From: Shinella zoogloeoides
GTDB lineage: Bacteria; Pseudomonadota; Alphaproteobacteria; Rhizobiales; Rhizobiaceae
Reading direction: 5' to 3'
Length of the DNA: 64,000 nt
NCBI RefSeq assembly: GCF_022682305.1
Contig: NZ_CP093528.1
Coordinates: forward strand, 1,377,501-1,441,500
Shown in pieces: positions 25,900 through 38,069 of the stretch; within the stretch, counting starts at the first letter, position 1; each line of letters starts with the position of its first letter. A program made the position numbers and the translations under genes. Under the pieces are notes generated by a model. The model was given only the letters and a program-made list of their open reading frames with translations. It had not been told where the DNA came from and did no database searches.

Positions 25900-26196
25900 T
25901 CAGGCGAAGCGGATGATCGCGACTTCCCCTTCGAGCGCGCCCCGGTAGGCGGAGGCATGCGGCTCGTCTTCCGGCTCGCCGGTCAGGGTGCCGATCTGGT
26001 CGAGGTCGGCTTCGAGGAAACCTTCTTCGGAAAGCGCGTTCAGGGCCTCCCGCACGGCGCTGTCGTCGTCCGGCGCGCGCAGCATCACGTGGATGTCGAT
26101 GCCCTCGTCGCCCTCGCGCTCATAGGCCTTGCCGATGATGATGAAGACCATCGGCTCGTCGAGCGTGTTGTTGTCGTTGTCGGCGCTGGACGTCAT
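25900..26196 (-). CDS. Small acidic hypothetical protein
   Basis: 98 residues, strongly acidic. A disordered start (TSSADNDNNTLDEP) is followed by a beta-alpha-beta looking core: MVFIIIGKAYE, DIHVMLRAPDDDSAVREALNALSEEGF, then LDQIGTLTG and VAIIRFA at the end. The ribosome site AAAGGAAC precedes ATG 26196. No membrane segment or cysteine. It stands convergent to rpoC and divergent from rpsL, with its own bidirectional terminator. Similar proteins occur at this spot in rhizobia as far as I recall, but no function is known to me. Confidence 0.7.
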   Translation of the reverse strand: MTSSADNDNNTLDEPMVFIIIGKAYEREGDEGIDIHVMLRAPDDDSAVREALNALSEEGFLEADLDQIGTLTGEPEDEPHASAYRGALEGEVAIIRFA

Positions 26197-26826
26197 GGCG
26201 GGTTCCTTTCGGGATCGGGTTGTGCTCGTTCTATAAAGGGTAGGGCGGCCGGACCCAAACGCAAAATCTCCAGCCCTTCAAAAAGGTGAAAGAGAATCGG
26301 TGGATGTGCCGTGGCGGCTCCGACTCTTTCCGGTTGATTCCGCCTTCATGCTTTCTTAATGTTCTCCGGCAGTCGCCTCGGCCCTTGTTGCCAGCGCCGA
26401 AACGCGGCAGGGCAGGGGCTGAAAGCCCGGCTTTTCAGGCGGGTCAGCCATTCCGGCCCGGGATTCTTTGGCCTCGCCCCTTGACCTTTTGCCCTTGAGA
26501 CAGTAGACCGCACGCCATCAGAGCCTATGTGGGGCTGGCTGGTTCGGAATGACTCGTTCTGAAGTTCGCCTCAAACAGGGCTCGACGCACGTTGAGAACA
26601 TGAATGCTGCACGCATGACGCGGTTATAGCGCGTCCTCTGCCTAACGAGGTCATCCACCAAGGTGGATCGGCCTTTTATTGCGCATGAACACGCGTGTGG
26701 CCACGAGCATTTTGCAGGCAAGCGGCATGCTTGGCGTCGCATAAATGCGGCAACCGAGTATGCCGGGGCGGTCCGCCGCTCCAAAACCGCCCGCAAGGGT
26801 AACAGACACGATTAAGGGATGGTTCT
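26197..26826 (+). promoter_or_regulatory. 630-base spacer and long leader upstream of rpsL
   Basis: No protein gene is supported: the open frames on the minus strand here overlap rpsL and lack ribosome sites. A promoter-like pair is at 26481-26509. Two hairpins follow in the would-be leader: GACGCG/CGCGTC around 26618-26636 and ATCCAC-CAAG-GTGGAT at 26653-26668, the latter followed by CGGCCTTTTATT, which resembles a weak attenuator. A leader of some 300 bases before the str operon is longer than usual and suggests RNA-level control. Confidence 0.4.
26481..26509 (+). promoter_or_regulatory. Candidate promoter of the str-S10 operon
   Basis: CTTGAC-type -35 (TTGACC at 26481-26486), 17 bases, TAGACC at 26504-26509. 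The -35 agrees with the rhizobial housekeeping consensus CTTGAC; the -10 is weak. Confidence 0.4.
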
Positions 26827-27198
26827 ATGCCTACCGTAAACCAGTTGATCCGCAAGCCGCGCCAGGCGTCGGTTAAGCGCAACAAGGTTCCTGCCCTGCA
26901 GGAAAACCCGCAGAAGCGCGGCGTTTGCACCCGCGTCTACACGACGACCCCGAAGAAGCCGAACTCGGCTCTGCGTAAGGTCGCCAAGATCCGCCTGACC
27001 AATGGCTTCGAAGTCATCGGCTATATCCCGGGCGAAGGCCACAACCTGCAGGAACACTCCGTCGTCATGATCCGTGGCGGCCGCGTAAAGGACTTGCCGG
27101 GCGTGCGTTACCACATCATCCGCGGCGTTCTCGACACCCAGGGCGTCAAGAACCGCAAGCAGCGCCGCTCCAAGTACGGCGCGAAGCGTCCGAAGTAA
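26827..27198 (+). CDS. rpsL: 30S ribosomal protein S12
   Basis: Decoding-centre protein. 123 residues. Both streptomycin-related lysines are wild type, in [11 protein letters not shown] (Lys 43 region) and [13 protein letters not shown] (Lys 88 region), so the sequence predicts streptomycin sensitivity at this locus. The Asp of KDLPG is the target of RimO methylthiolation in other bacteria. First gene of the str operon. Confidence 0.98.
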   Translation: MPTVNQLIRKPRQASVKRNKVPALQENPQKRGVCTRVYTTTPKKPNSALRKVAKIRLTNGFEVIGYIPGEGHNLQEHSVVMIRGGRVKDLPGVRYHIIRGVLDTQGVKNRKQRRSKYGAKRPK

Positions 27199-27238
27199 TA
27201 CAGTAACCGGCGCCATTTCGCTGGTCAGAACCTTTTGA

Positions 27239-27724
<486 letters not shown>

Positions 27725-27754
27725 CCGATACTAACGTCTCGAAAGGAGTCCCCG

Positions 27755-29854
27755 ATGGCTCGCGAATACAAAATCGAAGACTACCGTAATTTCGGTATCA
27801 TGGCGCATATCGACGCCGGCAAGACGACGACGACCGAACGCATCCTCTACTACACCGGCAAGAACCACAAGATCGGCGAGACCCACGACGGCGCCTCGAC
27901 GATGGACTGGATGGAGCAGGAGCAGGAACGCGGCATCACGATCACGTCTGCCGCCACCACGACCTTCTGGAAGGGCCGTGACGGCAAGGCTCGCCGCTTC
28001 AACATCATCGACACCCCCGGCCACGTCGACTTCACCATCGAAGTCGAGCGCTCGCTGCGCGTTCTCGACGGTGCGATCGCCCTTCTCGACTCCAACGCAG
28101 GCGTCGAGCCGCAGACGGAAACCGTCTGGCGTCAGGCCGAGAAGTACAACGTTCCGCGCATGATCTTCTGCAACAAGATGGACAAGACCGGCGCTGACTT
28201 CTACCGCTGCCTTGACATGATCAAGTCGCGCCTCGGTGCGATCCCAGTCGCCATGCAGCTGCCGATCGGCGCCGAGACCGAGTTCAAGGGCGTCATCGAC
28301 CTGATCGAGATGAACGCTCTCGTCTGGCGCGACGAATCGCTCGGCGCCCAGTGGGACGTCGTCGAGATCCCGGAAGACCTGAAGGAAAAGGCCGAGGAGT
28401 ACCGCGAGAAGCTCATCGAGACCGTCGTCGAAGTCGACGAGGCCGCGATGGAAGCCTATCTCGAAGGCAACTACCCGGACAACGACAAGATCCGTGAACT
28501 CGTCCGTCGCGGCACGATCGACGTGAAGTTCCACCCGGTCTATTGCGGCACCGCGTTCAAGAACAAGGGCGTCCAGCCGCTTCTCGACGCCGTCGTCGAC
28601 TTCCTGCCGTCGCCGGTCGACATCCCGGCCATCAAGGGCATCGACGTGAAGACGGAAGGCGAGATCGAGCGTCACGCCGACGACGCCGAGCCGCTTTCCA
28701 TGCTCGCCTTCAAGATCATGAACGACCCCTTCGTCGGTTCGCTCACCTTCGCCCGCATCTATTCCGGCAAGCTCGAAAAGGGCACGTCGGTCATGAACAC
28801 GGTCAAGGAAAAGCGCGAGCGCGTCGGCCGCATGCTCCAGATGCATTCCAACTCGCGTGAAGACATCGAAGAAGCCTTCGCAGGCGACATCGTTGCTCTC
28901 GCCGGCCTCAAGGACACGACGACGGGCGACACGCTCTGCGATCCGCTGAAGCCGGTCATCCTCGAGCGCATGGAATTCCCCGAGCCGGTCATCCAGATCG
29001 CCATCGAGCCGAAGACCAAGAACGACCAGGAAAAGATGGGCCTCGCCCTGAACCGCCTGGCCGCCGAAGACCCGTCCTTCCGCGTCAAGACCGACGAAGA
29101 ATCCGGCCAGACGATCATCGCTGGCATGGGCGAACTTCACCTCGACATCATCGTCGACCGCATGCGTCGCGAGTTCAAGGTCGAAGCCAACGTCGGCGCT
29201 CCGCAGGTTGCTTACCGTGAGACGATCACGCGCAAGACCGAGAAGGATTACACGCACAAGAAGCAGACCGGTGGTACCGGCCAGTTCGCCCGCGTGAAGC
29301 TCGTCTTCGAACCGAACCCGGATGGCGAAGATTTCGTCTTCGAATCCAAGATCGTCGGCGGTGCTGTTCCGAAGGAATACATCCCGGGCGTTCAGAAGGG
29401 TATCGAAAGCGTTCTGTCCTCGGGTCCGCTTGCAGGCTTCCCGATGCTCGGCGTCAAGGCGACGCTCATCGACGGCGCCTTCCACGACGTCGACTCCTCG
29501 GTCCTCGCCTTCGAAATCGCATCGCGCGCCTGCTTCCGTGAAGCATCCCGCGAAGCCGGCGCCCAGCTTCTGGAGCCGATGATGAAGGTCGAAGTCGTGA
29601 CGCCGGAAGACTATGTCGGCGACGTCATCGGCGACCTGAACTCCCGTCGTGGCCAGATCCAGGGCCAGGAATCGCGCGGCGTCGCCGTCGTGATCTCCGC
29701 CAATGTGCCGCTGGCGAACATGTTCAAGTACGTCGACAACCTGCGCTCCATGTCGCAGGGCCGCGCCCAGTACTCGATGGTCTTCGACCATTACGCGCCG
29801 GTTCCGTCGAACGTCGCACAGGAAATCCAGGCTAAGTACTCCGGTCAGAAGTGA
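27755..29854 (+). CDS. fusA: Elongation factor G
   Basis: GTPase that drives translocation and, with RRF, ribosome recycling. 699 residues with five domains: G1 motif [10 protein letters not shown] at 17-26, G3 DTPGHVDF near 88, G4 NKMD near 142, domain II from about 300, domain IV and V at the C-terminal part starting [17 protein letters not shown] precedes the ATG. Standard place between rpsG and tuf. Confidence 0.98.
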   Translation: MAREYKIEDYRNFGIMAHIDAGKTTTTERILYYTGKNHKIGETHDGASTMDWMEQEQERGITITSAATTTFWKGRDGKARRFNIIDTPGHVDFTIEVERSLRVLDGAIALLDSNAGVEPQTETVWRQAEKYNVPRMIFCNKMDKTGADFYRCLDMIKSRLGAIPVAMQLPIGAETEFKGVIDLIEMNALVWRDESLGAQWDVVEIPEDLKEKAEEYREKLIETVVEVDEAAMEAYLEGNYPDNDKIRELVRRGTIDVKFHPVYCGTAFKNKGVQPLLDAVVDFLPSPVDIPAIKGIDVKTEGEIERHADDAEPLSMLAFKIMNDPFVGSLTFARIYSGKLEKGTSVMNTVKEKRERVGRMLQMHSNSREDIEEAFAGDIVALAGLKDTTTGDTLCDPLKPVILERMEFPEPVIQIAIEPKTKNDQEKMGLALNRLAAEDPSFRVKTDEESGQTIIAGMGELHLDIIVDRMRREFKVEANVGAPQVAYRETITRKTEKDYTHKKQTGGTGQFARVKLVFEPNPDGEDFVFESKIVGGAVPKEYIPGVQKGIESVLSSGPLAGFPMLGVKATLIDGAFHDVDSSVLAFEIASRACFREASREAGAQLLEPMMKVEVVTPEDYVGDVIGDLNSRRGQIQGQESRGVAVVISANVPLANMFKYVDNLRSMSQGRAQYSMVFDHYAPVPSNVAQEIQAKYSGQK

Positions 29855-29919
29855 CCGGGGTGCACCCCTCAAGAATTTGAACGAATTTCCCTCAAGGGAT
29901 CAGGAACGGAGAGCCGGAA

Positions 29920-31095
<1,176 letters not shown>

Positions 31096-31126
31096 GTCTT
31101 AAGGCTTCAGGCCGCTGAAATAGGAA

Positions 31127-31147
31127 GGGCAGGATCGCATCCTGCCC
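31127..31147 (+). promoter_or_regulatory. Hairpin between tuf copy 2 and rpsJ
   Basis: A 9-bp perfect stem (31127-31135 with 31139-31147) with a three-base loop, followed by CTCCGGTCTTTG. It marks the junction between the str and S10 gene sets; without a T run it is at most a weak terminator. The remaining spacer to rpsJ carries no gene. Confidence 0.45.
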
Positions 31148-31283
31148 CTCCGGTCTTTGATAATTTAGCGGACTGGCCTTTCGGCATTGTGTTTTCGTGC
31201 GCCTTCCTTTATGGGAAGCGCCAGAATCAAAAAAGCGCATTCCCCAAGAGAATCGCGCCGATAACGAACTAAGGAAAAGTCGT

Positions 31284-31592
31284 ATGAACGGCCAGAATAT
31301 CCGCATCCGCCTCAAGGCGTTTGACCACCGGATCCTTGATGCCTCCACGCGTGAAATCGTGTCGACGGCAAAGCGCACCGGCGCAAGCGTCCGCGGTCCC
31401 GTTCCTCTCCCGACCCGTATTGAAAAGTTCACGGTCAACCGTTCGCCCCACGTTGACAAGAAGAGCCGTGAACAGTTCGAGATGCGCACCCACAAGCGCC
31501 TGCTCGACATCGTAGATCCGACGCCGCAGACGGTCGATGCTCTCATGAAGCTCGACCTTGCGGCCGGTGTGGACGTAGAGATCAAGCTCTAA
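31284..31592 (+). CDS. rpsJ: 30S ribosomal protein S10 (NusE)
   Basis: 30S head protein that also acts as NusE, bridging NusG and the ribosome. 102 residues from ATG 31284 with AAGGAA upstream; an in-frame start at 31197 lacks family support. The motif [15 protein letters not shown] at about 35-49 is the loop that reaches into the 30S head. First gene of the S10 set. Confidence 0.97.
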
Positions 31593-31750
31593 GTCCTGGC
31601 GCAAGCCGAATAACAAGGAAGGTACGTGGCGAAAGCCGACGTCTTCTAAAAACGGGAAACCCGAAGGCCTTCGAGCCCGAGTGGAATCCTTAAACCAAGA
31701 GGCATGACGGGGCGTCACGATCCCGCCAGGACTTCTAAGAGGATTGAACC

Positions 31751-32434
31751 ATGCGTTCAGGTGTGATTGCACAGAAAGTAGGGATGACTCGCGTCTATAA
31801 TGACGCAGGTGAGCACATCCCCGTAACAGTATTGCGACTGGACAACGTCCAGGTCGTTGCCCAGCGTACGCAGGACAAGAACGGTTACACGGCCGTCCAG
31901 CTCGGCGCCGGCTCTTCCAAGGTGAAGAACACGGCAAAGGCGCTCCGCGGCCAGTTCGCCGCTGCAAGCGTCGAGCCGAAGGCCAAGCTCGTCGAATTCC
32001 GCGTTTCGGAAGACAACCTCATCGAAATCGGCGCGGAACTGACCGCCAGCCATTTCGTCGCCGGCCAGCTGGTCGACGTTACCGGCACCACGATCGGTAA
32101 GGGCTTCGCCGGCGCCATGAAGCGCCACAACTTCGGCGGTCTTCGTGCAACGCACGGCGTTTCCGTTTCGCACCGTTCGCACGGTTCGACGGGTAACAAC
32201 CAGGACCCGGGCAAGGTCTGGAAGGGCAAGCGCATGGCTGGTCATATGGGCCAGACGCGCGTCACCACCCAGAACCTCGAAGTCGTCTCCACCGACGAAG
32301 AGCGCGGTCTCATCCTCGTCAAGGGCGCAGTCCCGGGCTCCAAGGGCGCCTGGATCGTCGTTCGTGACGCCGTCAAGTCCGGCACCCCGGCAGACGCTCC
32401 GCGTCCGGCCGCCGTGCGCGCCGCAGCCAAGTAA
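31751..32434 (+). CDS. rplC: 50S ribosomal protein L3
   Basis: Early assembly protein whose long loop approaches the peptidyl transferase centre. 227 residues with the signature [21 protein letters not shown] and the loop [12 protein letters not shown] containing the Gln that PrmB methylates in other bacteria. A 158-base spacer from rpsJ holds no gene. The 15-residue Ala/Pro-rich C-terminal tail makes it a little longer than the E. coli protein. Confidence 0.97.
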   Translation: MRSGVIAQKVGMTRVYNDAGEHIPVTVLRLDNVQVVAQRTQDKNGYTAVQLGAGSSKVKNTAKALRGQFAAASVEPKAKLVEFRVSEDNLIEIGAELTASHFVAGQLVDVTGTTIGKGFAGAMKRHNFGGLRATHGVSVSHRSHGSTGNNQDPGKVWKGKRMAGHMGQTRVTTQNLEVVSTDEERGLILVKGAVPGSKGAWIVVRDAVKSGTPADAPRPAAVRAAAK

Positions 32435-32446
32435 GGGAGCCTGATC

Positions 32447-33067
32447 ATGGATCTCAAAGTCACGACCCTCGAAGGGAAGGACGCCGGCAAGGTCTCCCTC
32501 TCCGACGCGATCTTCGGCCTCGAGCCGCGCGAAGACATCATTGCCCGCGTCATCCGCTGGCAGCTCGCCAAGAAGCAGCAGGGCACGCACCAGTCGCTGA
32601 CCCGCGGCGAAGTCGCTCGCACCGGCTCCAAGATGTACAAGCAGAAGGGTACGGGCCGCGCTCGTCACCATTCGGCTCGCGCTCCGCAGTTCCGCGGCGG
32701 TGCCAAGGCTCACGGCCCGGTATCCCGCAGCCACGCTCACGATCTGCCCAAGCAGGTTCGCGCGCTCGGCCTGCGTCACGCTCTCTCGGCCAAGATCAAG
32801 GCTGACGACGTCATCATCATCGACGATCTCGTCGCTGCAGAAGCAAAGACGAAGGCTCTGGCCGGCGCATTCGCTTCGCTCGGCCTCACCAATGCCCTCT
32901 TCATCGGCGGCGCGGAACTTGACGGCAACTTCAAGCTCGCAGCACGCAACATCCCGAACGTGGATGTCCTGCCGATCCAGGGTATCAATGTTTACGACAT
33001 CCTGCGCCGCGGCAAGCTCGTGCTCTCCAAGGCTGCTGTAGAAGCCCTCGAGGAGCGGTTCAAATGA
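32447..33067 (+). CDS. rplD: 50S ribosomal protein L4
   Basis: Lines the peptide exit tunnel constriction with L22; in E. coli it also represses the S10 operon. 206 residues. The tunnel loop is seen as [20 protein letters not shown] near 83-102 with the preceding [17 protein letters not shown]. Its stop overlaps the rplW start by four bases (ATGA), so the two are translationally coupled. Confidence 0.97.
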   Translation: MDLKVTTLEGKDAGKVSLSDAIFGLEPREDIIARVIRWQLAKKQQGTHQSLTRGEVARTGSKMYKQKGTGRARHHSARAPQFRGGAKAHGPVSRSHAHDLPKQVRALGLRHALSAKIKADDVIIIDDLVAAEAKTKALAGAFASLGLTNALFIGGAELDGNFKLAARNIPNVDVLPIQGINVYDILRRGKLVLSKAAVEALEERFK

Positions 33068-33357
33068 CGGATCTTCGCCACTACGATGTGATCGTATCTC
33101 CTTCGATCACCGAAAAGTCGACGCTGGTATCCGAAAACAACCAGATCGTCTTCAACGTTGCCAAGCGCGCTTCCAAGCCTGAGATCAAGGCTGCGGTCGA
33201 AGCACTCTTCGGCGTCAAGGTCACGGCTGTGAACACGCTCGTCCGCAAGGGCAAGGTAAAGCGTTTCCGCGGCTTCGCCGGCCGGCAGGGAGATGTCAAG
33301 AAGGCTATCGTCACGCTCGCTGACGGTCAGTCCATCGACGTCTCCACCGGGCTCTAA
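33064..33357 (+). CDS. rplW: 50S ribosomal protein L23
   Basis: Tunnel-exit protein that docks trigger factor and the signal recognition particle. 97 residues, normal length; the helix-strand start ([16 protein letters not shown]) and the loop [19 protein letters not shown] are typical. Overlaps rplD by four bases. Confidence 0.97.
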   Translation: MTDLRHYDVIVSPSITEKSTLVSENNQIVFNVAKRASKPEIKAAVEALFGVKVTAVNTLVRKGKVKRFRGFAGRQGDVKKAIVTLADGQSIDVSTGL

Positions 33358-33388
33358 TCGGGCACTCGGCTAAAGAGGAAACAAGAAA

Positions 33389-34225
33389 ATGGCATTGAAA
33401 CACTTCAATCCGACCACTCCGAGCCAGCGCCAGCTGGTCATCGTCGACCGGTCGGGCCTTTACAAGGGCAAGCCCGTAAAGGCTCTGACCGAAGGCCTCT
33501 CCAAGAGCGGCGGTCGTAACAACCTCGGTCGCATCACCGCCCGCTTCATCGGCGGCGGTCACAAGCGCACCTACCGTCTCATCGACTTCAAGCGTCGCAA
33601 GTTCGACGTCGAGGGCACGGTCGAGCGCCTGGAATACGACCCGAACCGCACGGCGTTCATCGCTCTGGTGAACTACGCTGACGGCGAACAGGCCTACATC
33701 CTGGCCCCGCAGCGCCTGGCAGCCGGCGACAAGGTCATCGCCTCCAACAAGGCCGTTGACGTCAAGCCCGGCAACACCATGCCGCTGCAGTACATCCCGG
33801 TTGGTTCGATCGTTCACAACGTCGAAATGAAGCCGGGCAAGGGCGGCCAGATCGCCCGCTCCGCCGGCACCTTCGTCCAGCTCGTCGGCCGCGACCAGGG
33901 CATGGCGATCCTTCGCCTGAACTCGGGCGAACAGCGCCTGGTTCACTCGTCGTGCCTCGCAACGATCGGCGCCGTATCCAATCCGGACCACGGCAACATC
34001 AACGACGGCAAGGCCGGTCGCACCCGCTGGCGCGGCAAGACCCCGCATAACCGCGGCGTCGTCATGAACCCGGTCGACCACCCGCACGGCGGTGGTGAAG
34101 GCCGCACCTCCGGTGGTCGCCATCCGGTGTCCCCGTGGGGCAAGCCCACCAAGGGCAAGCGCACCCGTTCGAACAAGTCCACGGACAAGTTCATCATGCG
34201 CTCGCGCCACTTGAAGAAGAAGTAA
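33389..34225 (+). CDS. rplB: 50S ribosomal protein L2
   Basis: Core 23S rRNA-binding protein needed for subunit joining and peptidyl transfer. 278 residues. The C-terminal loop [20 protein letters not shown], with the His that is essential in E. coli, is at about 222-241. Strong ribosome site AGAGGAAAC before ATG 33389. Confidence 0.98.
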   Translation: MALKHFNPTTPSQRQLVIVDRSGLYKGKPVKALTEGLSKSGGRNNLGRITARFIGGGHKRTYRLIDFKRRKFDVEGTVERLEYDPNRTAFIALVNYADGEQAYILAPQRLAAGDKVIASNKAVDVKPGNTMPLQYIPVGSIVHNVEMKPGKGGQIARSAGTFVQLVGRDQGMAILRLNSGEQRLVHSSCLATIGAVSNPDHGNINDGKAGRTRWRGKTPHNRGVVMNPVDHPHGGGEGRTSGGRHPVSPWGKPTKGKRTRSNKSTDKFIMRSRHLKKK

Positions 34226-34240
34226 GAGAGGTAGTCAGGA

Positions 34241-34519
34241 ATGGCTCGTTCAGTATGGAAAGGCCCGTTTGTTGACGGCTATCTTCTCAAGAAGGCTGAG
34301 AAGGTTCGTGAAGGCGGTCGTAGCGAAGTGATCAAGATCTGGAGCCGTCGCTCCACGATCCTGCCGCAGTTCGTAGGTCTCACCTTCGGCGTCTACAACG
34401 GCAGCAAGCACATCCCGGTGGCCGTCAACGAAGACATGGTCGGCCACAAGTTTGGTGAATTCGCTCCGACGCGGACCTACTACGGTCACGGCGCGGACAA
34501 GAAGGCGAAGAGGAAGTAA
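34241..34519 (+). CDS. rpsS: 30S ribosomal protein S19
   Basis: Binds 16S rRNA with S13 in the 30S head near the A-site finger. 92 residues; conserved [15 protein letters not shown] start and [21 protein letters not shown] core are present. Fifteen bases after rplB and two bases before rplV. Confidence 0.97.
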   Translation: MARSVWKGPFVDGYLLKKAEKVREGGRSEVIKIWSRRSTILPQFVGLTFGVYNGSKHIPVAVNEDMVGHKFGEFAPTRTYYGHGADKKAKRK

Positions 34520-34521
34520 CG

Positions 34522-34911
34522 ATGGGTAAGGCTAAAGCCGAACGTCGGCTGAAGGATAACGAGGCGCAGGCTATCGCGCGCACGATCCGCGTCAGCCCCC
34601 AGAAGCTCAACCTGCTTGCTGCGCTCATCCGCGGCAAGAAGGTCGACCGCGCTCTCGCCGAGCTTGAATTCTCGCGCAAGCGTAGCGCCGAGACCGTCAA
34701 GAAGACGCTTGAGTCCGCGATCGCCAACGCAGAGAACAACCACGACCTCGACGTCGATTCGCTGATCGTCGCTGAGGCCTATGTCGGCAAGTCGATCGTC
34801 ATGAAGCGCTTTGCCGCTCGTGGCCGCGGCCGTGCATCGCGGATCGAGAAGCCTTTCTCGCATCTGACGATCGTCGTCCGTGAAGTCGAAGCCAAAGGGG
34901 AGGCCGCATAA
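34522..34911 (+). CDS. rplV: 50S ribosomal protein L22
   Basis: Its long hairpin forms one side of the exit-tunnel constriction where macrolides act. 129 residues; hairpin sequence around [21 protein letters not shown] (about 94-113) looks wild type with no insertions or deletions. The stop codon TAA shares a base with the rpsC start (TAATG). Confidence 0.97.
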   Translation: MGKAKAERRLKDNEAQAIARTIRVSPQKLNLLAALIRGKKVDRALAELEFSRKRSAETVKKTLESAIANAENNHDLDVDSLIVAEAYVGKSIVMKRFAARGRGRASRIEKPFSHLTIVVREVEAKGEAA

Positions 34912-35642
34912 TGGGCCAGAAGATTAATCCGATCGGTTTCCGCCTCGGCATCAACCGTACCTGGGACAGCCGTTGGTTCGCCGACAACGCCGAATACGGC
35001 CAGCTGCTCCACGAAGACCTGAAGATCCGCGCTTTCGTCATGGAAGAGCTGAAGCAGGCCGGTATCGCCAAGGTCGTCATCGAGCGTCCGCACAAGAAGT
35101 GCCGCGTCACGATCCACTCGGCTCGCCCGGGTCTGATCATCGGCAAGAAGGGCGCGGACATCGAGAAGCTCCGCAAGAAGCTTTCCGAGATGACGAACTC
35201 CGAAACGCACCTCAACATCGTTGAAGTGCGCAAGCCGGAAGTCGACGCAACGCTGGTCGCTCAGTCGATCGCCCAGCAGCTCGAGCGCCGCGTGGCCTTC
35301 CGCCGTGCGATGAAGCGCGCCGTTCAGTCGGCCATGCGTCTTGGCGCCGAAGGCATCAAGATCACCTGCGCCGGCCGTCTCGGCGGTGCGGAAATCGCCC
35401 GTACGGAATGGTACCGCGAAGGTCGCGTTCCGCTTCACACGCTGCGTGCGGACATCGACTACGGTACGGCTGAAGCCGAAACCGCATTCGGCATCTGCGG
35501 CATCAAGGTCTGGATCTTCAAGGGCGAAATCCTTGAGCACGACCCGATGGCCTCTGAGCGTCGCGCCAGCGAAAGTGACAGCCAGGGTCCCGCAAGCCGT
35601 GAACGCGGCGATCGCGGCGACCGTCGTCGTGAAAACGCGTAA
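34911..35642 (+). CDS. rpsC: 30S ribosomal protein S3
   Basis: Lines the mRNA entry channel and contributes helicase activity. 243 residues: N-terminal KH domain with [16 protein letters not shown] at about 62-77 and a C-terminal domain ([20 protein letters not shown]). The tail of about 30 residues is rich in Arg, Asp, Ser and Gly ([12 protein letters not shown]), an alphaproteobacterial feature. Start overlaps the rplV stop by one base. Confidence 0.97.
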   Translation: MGQKINPIGFRLGINRTWDSRWFADNAEYGQLLHEDLKIRAFVMEELKQAGIAKVVIERPHKKCRVTIHSARPGLIIGKKGADIEKLRKKLSEMTNSETHLNIVEVRKPEVDATLVAQSIAQQLERRVAFRRAMKRAVQSAMRLGAEGIKITCAGRLGGAEIARTEWYREGRVPLHTLRADIDYGTAEAETAFGICGIKVWIFKGEILEHDPMASERRASESDSQGPASRERGDRGDRRRENA

Positions 35643-35680
35643 CAGTCGCGTTTGGCAGCCAATATCGGAGAAGTAAAAAA

Positions 35681-36094
35681 ATGTTGCAGCCAAAGCGTAC
35701 CAAGTACCGCAAGCAGTTCAAGGGCCGCATCAAGGGTGTCGCCAAGGGCGGCTCCGAGCTCGCTTTCGGCGAGTTCGGCTTGAAGGCTCAGGAACCGAAC
35801 CGCGTGAACGCTCGCGAGATCGAAGCGGCCCGCCGCGCGATCACCCGTTACATGAAGCGTGCCGGCCGTGTGTGGATCCGCGTGTTCCCCGACACCCCGG
35901 TTACCGCAAAGCCCACGGAAGTCCGCATGGGTAAGGGTAAGGGTTCGGTCGAATACTGGGCAGCCAAGGTCAAGCCCGGCCGTATGATGTTCGAGATCGA
36001 CGGTGTTTCCGAGGAAATCGCGCGTGAAGCGCTTCGCCTCGGCTCGGCCAAGCTCTCGGTCAAGACGCGCTTCGTACAGCGCATTGCAGAGTAA
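35681..36094 (+). CDS. rplP: 50S ribosomal protein L16
   Basis: Positions the A-site and P-site tRNAs on the large subunit. 137 residues beginning [16 protein letters not shown]. Conserved [18 protein letters not shown] is at about 82-99. The Arg in its conserved KPTEVRMG stretch corresponds to the site hydroxylated in E. coli. AGGAG-like site (GGAGAAG) 7 bases upstream. Confidence 0.97.
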   Translation: MLQPKRTKYRKQFKGRIKGVAKGGSELAFGEFGLKAQEPNRVNAREIEAARRAITRYMKRAGRVWIRVFPDTPVTAKPTEVRMGKGKGSVEYWAAKVKPGRMMFEIDGVSEEIAREALRLGSAKLSVKTRFVQRIAE

Positions 36095-36106
36095 GGAGCG
36101 AGCGCC

Positions 36107-36307
36107 ATGAAAGCCGCAGACGTCAAGGCGCTGAGCGCCGACCAGCTCAACGAAGAGCTTGCCAAGCTGAAGAAAGAGCAGTTCAATCTGCGCTTCCAGA
36201 AGGCCACCGGCCAGCTTGAAAAGACCTCGCGTATCAACGAAGTCCGCAAGGACATCGCGCGCGTCAAGACCATTGCCCGCCAGAAGGCGGCAGAAGCCAA
36301 GGCCTAA
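36107..36307 (+). CDS. rpmC: 50S ribosomal protein L29
   Basis: Tunnel-exit protein next to L23. 66 residues, two helices with the family motif [24 protein letters not shown]. Thirteen bases separate it from rplP and its stop is 13 bases before rpsQ. Confidence 0.96.
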   Translation: MKAADVKALSADQLNEELAKLKKEQFNLRFQKATGQLEKTSRINEVRKDIARVKTIARQKAAEAKA

Positions 36308-36320
36308 GGACCAGAAAAAT

Positions 36321-36557
36321 ATGCCGAAACGCATTCTGCAGGGCACCGTAGTCAGCGACAAGAACGACAAGACCGTTGTCGTTCGCGTCGAGCGCCGCTT
36401 TGCCCATCCGCTGCTTCAGAAGACCGTTCGCCGGTCCAAGAAGTACAAGGCACATGACGAAACCAACCAGTACAAGGTCGGCGACGTCGTTTCCATCCAG
36501 GAATGTGCACCGATCTCCAAGGACAAGCGCTGGACCGTTGTAGCGGCCCAGGCTTAA
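36321..36557 (+). CDS. rpsQ: 30S ribosomal protein S17
   Basis: Primary 16S rRNA-binding protein, OB fold. 78 residues from ATG 36321; a longer in-frame start at 36216 lies inside rpmC and is rejected. Family motif [19 protein letters not shown] is at about 6-24. Last gene of the S10 set: a hairpin terminator follows in the spacer. Confidence 0.97.
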   Translation: MPKRILQGTVVSDKNDKTVVVRVERRFAHPLLQKTVRRSKKYKAHDETNQYKVGDVVSIQECAPISKDKRWTVVAAQA

Positions 36558-36620
36558 ATCATCAGAATTCGCGCCCGGCCCTTGCGTCTGGCGCGAAATC
36601 CTGTATGAAGCAGCGCAAGG

Positions 36621-36645
36621 ACGCTCGGAATCACGAGCGTTCTTT
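36621..36645 (+). terminator. Terminator-like hairpin between rpsQ and rplN
   Basis: Stem ACGCTCG/CGAGCGT (36621-36627 with 36634-36640), six-base loop, then TCTTTTGCTTT. It stands in a 235-base spacer, exactly where E. coli separates its S10 and spc operons. The spacer after it holds no gene; a promoter for the spc set may lie there but I could not identify one with confidence. Confidence 0.65.
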
Positions 36646-36792
36646 TGCTTTGAGCGCACGGAAGGTCCATCGGCTCGCCGAAGTGGAAACCACCTTGGCA
36701 ACACACCATCCCGCGCGAAAACATGAATTTCCATAAGCTGGAACAGGGGGCTAACACCCAACCGGTCCGGTAAAACAAGAAGGCGACCTGAC

Positions 36793-37161
36793 ATGATTCA
36801 GATGCAGACTAACCTCGACGTCGCGGATAATTCCGGCGCACGTCGTGTCATGTGCATCAAGGTGCTGGGCGGCTCCAAGCGCAAGTACGCTTCGGTCGGC
36901 GACATTATCGTCGTCTCGATCAAGGAAGCTATTCCGCGCGGCCGCGTGAAGAAGGGTGACGTGATGAAGGCGGTCGTCGTACGTACCGCCAAGGACATCC
37001 GTCGCGCCGACGGCAGCGTCATCCGTTTCGACAGCAACGCCGCTGTCCTGATCGACAACAAGAAAGAGCCGATCGGCACCCGTATCTTCGGACCGGTTCC
37101 GCGCGAACTTCGCGCCAAGAACCACATGAAGATCATCTCGCTGGCTCCCGAAGTACTGTAA
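36793..37161 (+). CDS. rplN: 50S ribosomal protein L14
   Basis: Intersubunit-face protein forming bridge B8, also the binding site of the silencing factor RsfS. 122 residues with [21 protein letters not shown] at the start (about 6-26) and the conserved PRELR-KNHMKI end. First gene of the spc set. Confidence 0.98.
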   Translation: MIQMQTNLDVADNSGARRVMCIKVLGGSKRKYASVGDIIVVSIKEAIPRGRVKKGDVMKAVVVRTAKDIRRADGSVIRFDSNAAVLIDNKKEPIGTRIFGPVPRELRAKNHMKIISLAPEVL

Positions 37162-37173
37162 GGAGCGATGGCT

Positions 37174-37485
37174 ATGCAAAAGATTCGCAAGGGCGACAAA
37201 GTCGTCGTACTCACCGGCAAGGACAAGGGCCGCACCGGTGAAGTCGTTCAGGTAATGCCGAAGGAAGACCGCGCGGTCGTCAAGGGTATCAACCTGGTGA
37301 AGCGTCACCAGCGCCAGACCCAGACCCAGGAAGCCGGCATCATCACCAAGGAAGCTTCGATCCATCTGTCGAACATCGCGATCGCCGACCCCAAGGACGG
37401 CAAGCCGACCCGCGTCGGTTTCAAGGTCGAGGGCGACAAGAAGGTTCGTGTAGCAAAGCGTTCGGGAGTGTCGATCGATGGCTGA
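37174..37485 (+). CDS. rplX: 50S ribosomal protein L24
   Basis: Assembly initiator at the tunnel exit, KOW fold. 103 residues from ATG 37174: of the two in-frame ATGs (37168 and 37174) AGGAG at 37161-37165 is 2 and 8 bases away respectively, and relatives begin [13 protein letters not shown] motif [15 protein letters not shown] at about 8-22. Its end overlaps rplE by eight bases. Confidence 0.96.
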   Translation: MQKIRKGDKVVVLTGKDKGRTGEVVQVMPKEDRAVVKGINLVKRHQRQTQTQEAGIITKEASIHLSNIAIADPKDGKPTRVGFKVEGDKKVRVAKRSGVSIDG

Positions 37486-38035
37486 CACCAAGTATGAGCC
37501 GCGCCTGAAGAAGGAATACGTCGAGCGTATCCGCAAGGCGCTTATGGAGCAGTTCTCCTTCGCCAACGAGATGCAGATCCCGCGCCTCGACAAGATCGTC
37601 ATCAACATGGGCGTAGGCGAAGCCACGGCGGACTCCAAGAAGCCCACCGTTGCAGCTGCCGACCTCGCAGCGATCTCCGGCCAGAAGCCGGTCATCACGC
37701 GCGCTCGTAACTCCATCGCGGGCTTCAAGGTCCGTGAAGGCATGCCGATCGGCGCGAAGGTCACCCTGCGCGGCGCCCGCATGTACGAATTTCTGGATCG
37801 CCTCGTGAACATCGCGCTGCCCCGCGTACGCGACTTCCGTGGTCTGAACCCGAAGTCCTTCGATGGCCGTGGCAACTTCGCCATGGGTATCAAGGAGCAC
37901 ATTGTGTTCCCTGAGATCAACTACGACAAGGTTGATCAGATGTGGGGCATGGACATCATCGTTTGCACGACGGCAAAGACGGACGACGAAGCACGGGCTC
38001 TTCTGAAAGAGTTCAACTTCCCGTTCCGCGCCTGA
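37478..38035 (+). CDS. rplE: 50S ribosomal protein L5
   Basis: Binds 5S rRNA and contacts the P-site tRNA and S13. 185 residues. The segment [24 protein letters not shown] is at about 75-98 and [16 protein letters not shown] at about 130. Start overlaps the end of rplX, giving translational coupling. Confidence 0.97.
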   Translation: MADTKYEPRLKKEYVERIRKALMEQFSFANEMQIPRLDKIVINMGVGEATADSKKPTVAAADLAAISGQKPVITRARNSIAGFKVREGMPIGAKVTLRGARMYEFLDRLVNIALPRVRDFRGLNPKSFDGRGNFAMGIKEHIVFPEINYDKVDQMWGMDIIVCTTAKTDDEARALLKEFNFPFRA

Positions 38036-38069
38036 CCCGTAACGACAAGCGTAAAGAAGGATAACTGTT

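Noticed and set aside
26518..26930. Two short minus-strand frames in the rpsL leader
   Set aside because: They overlap the rpsL start, have no ribosome site and no family resemblance; the region fits a leader better.
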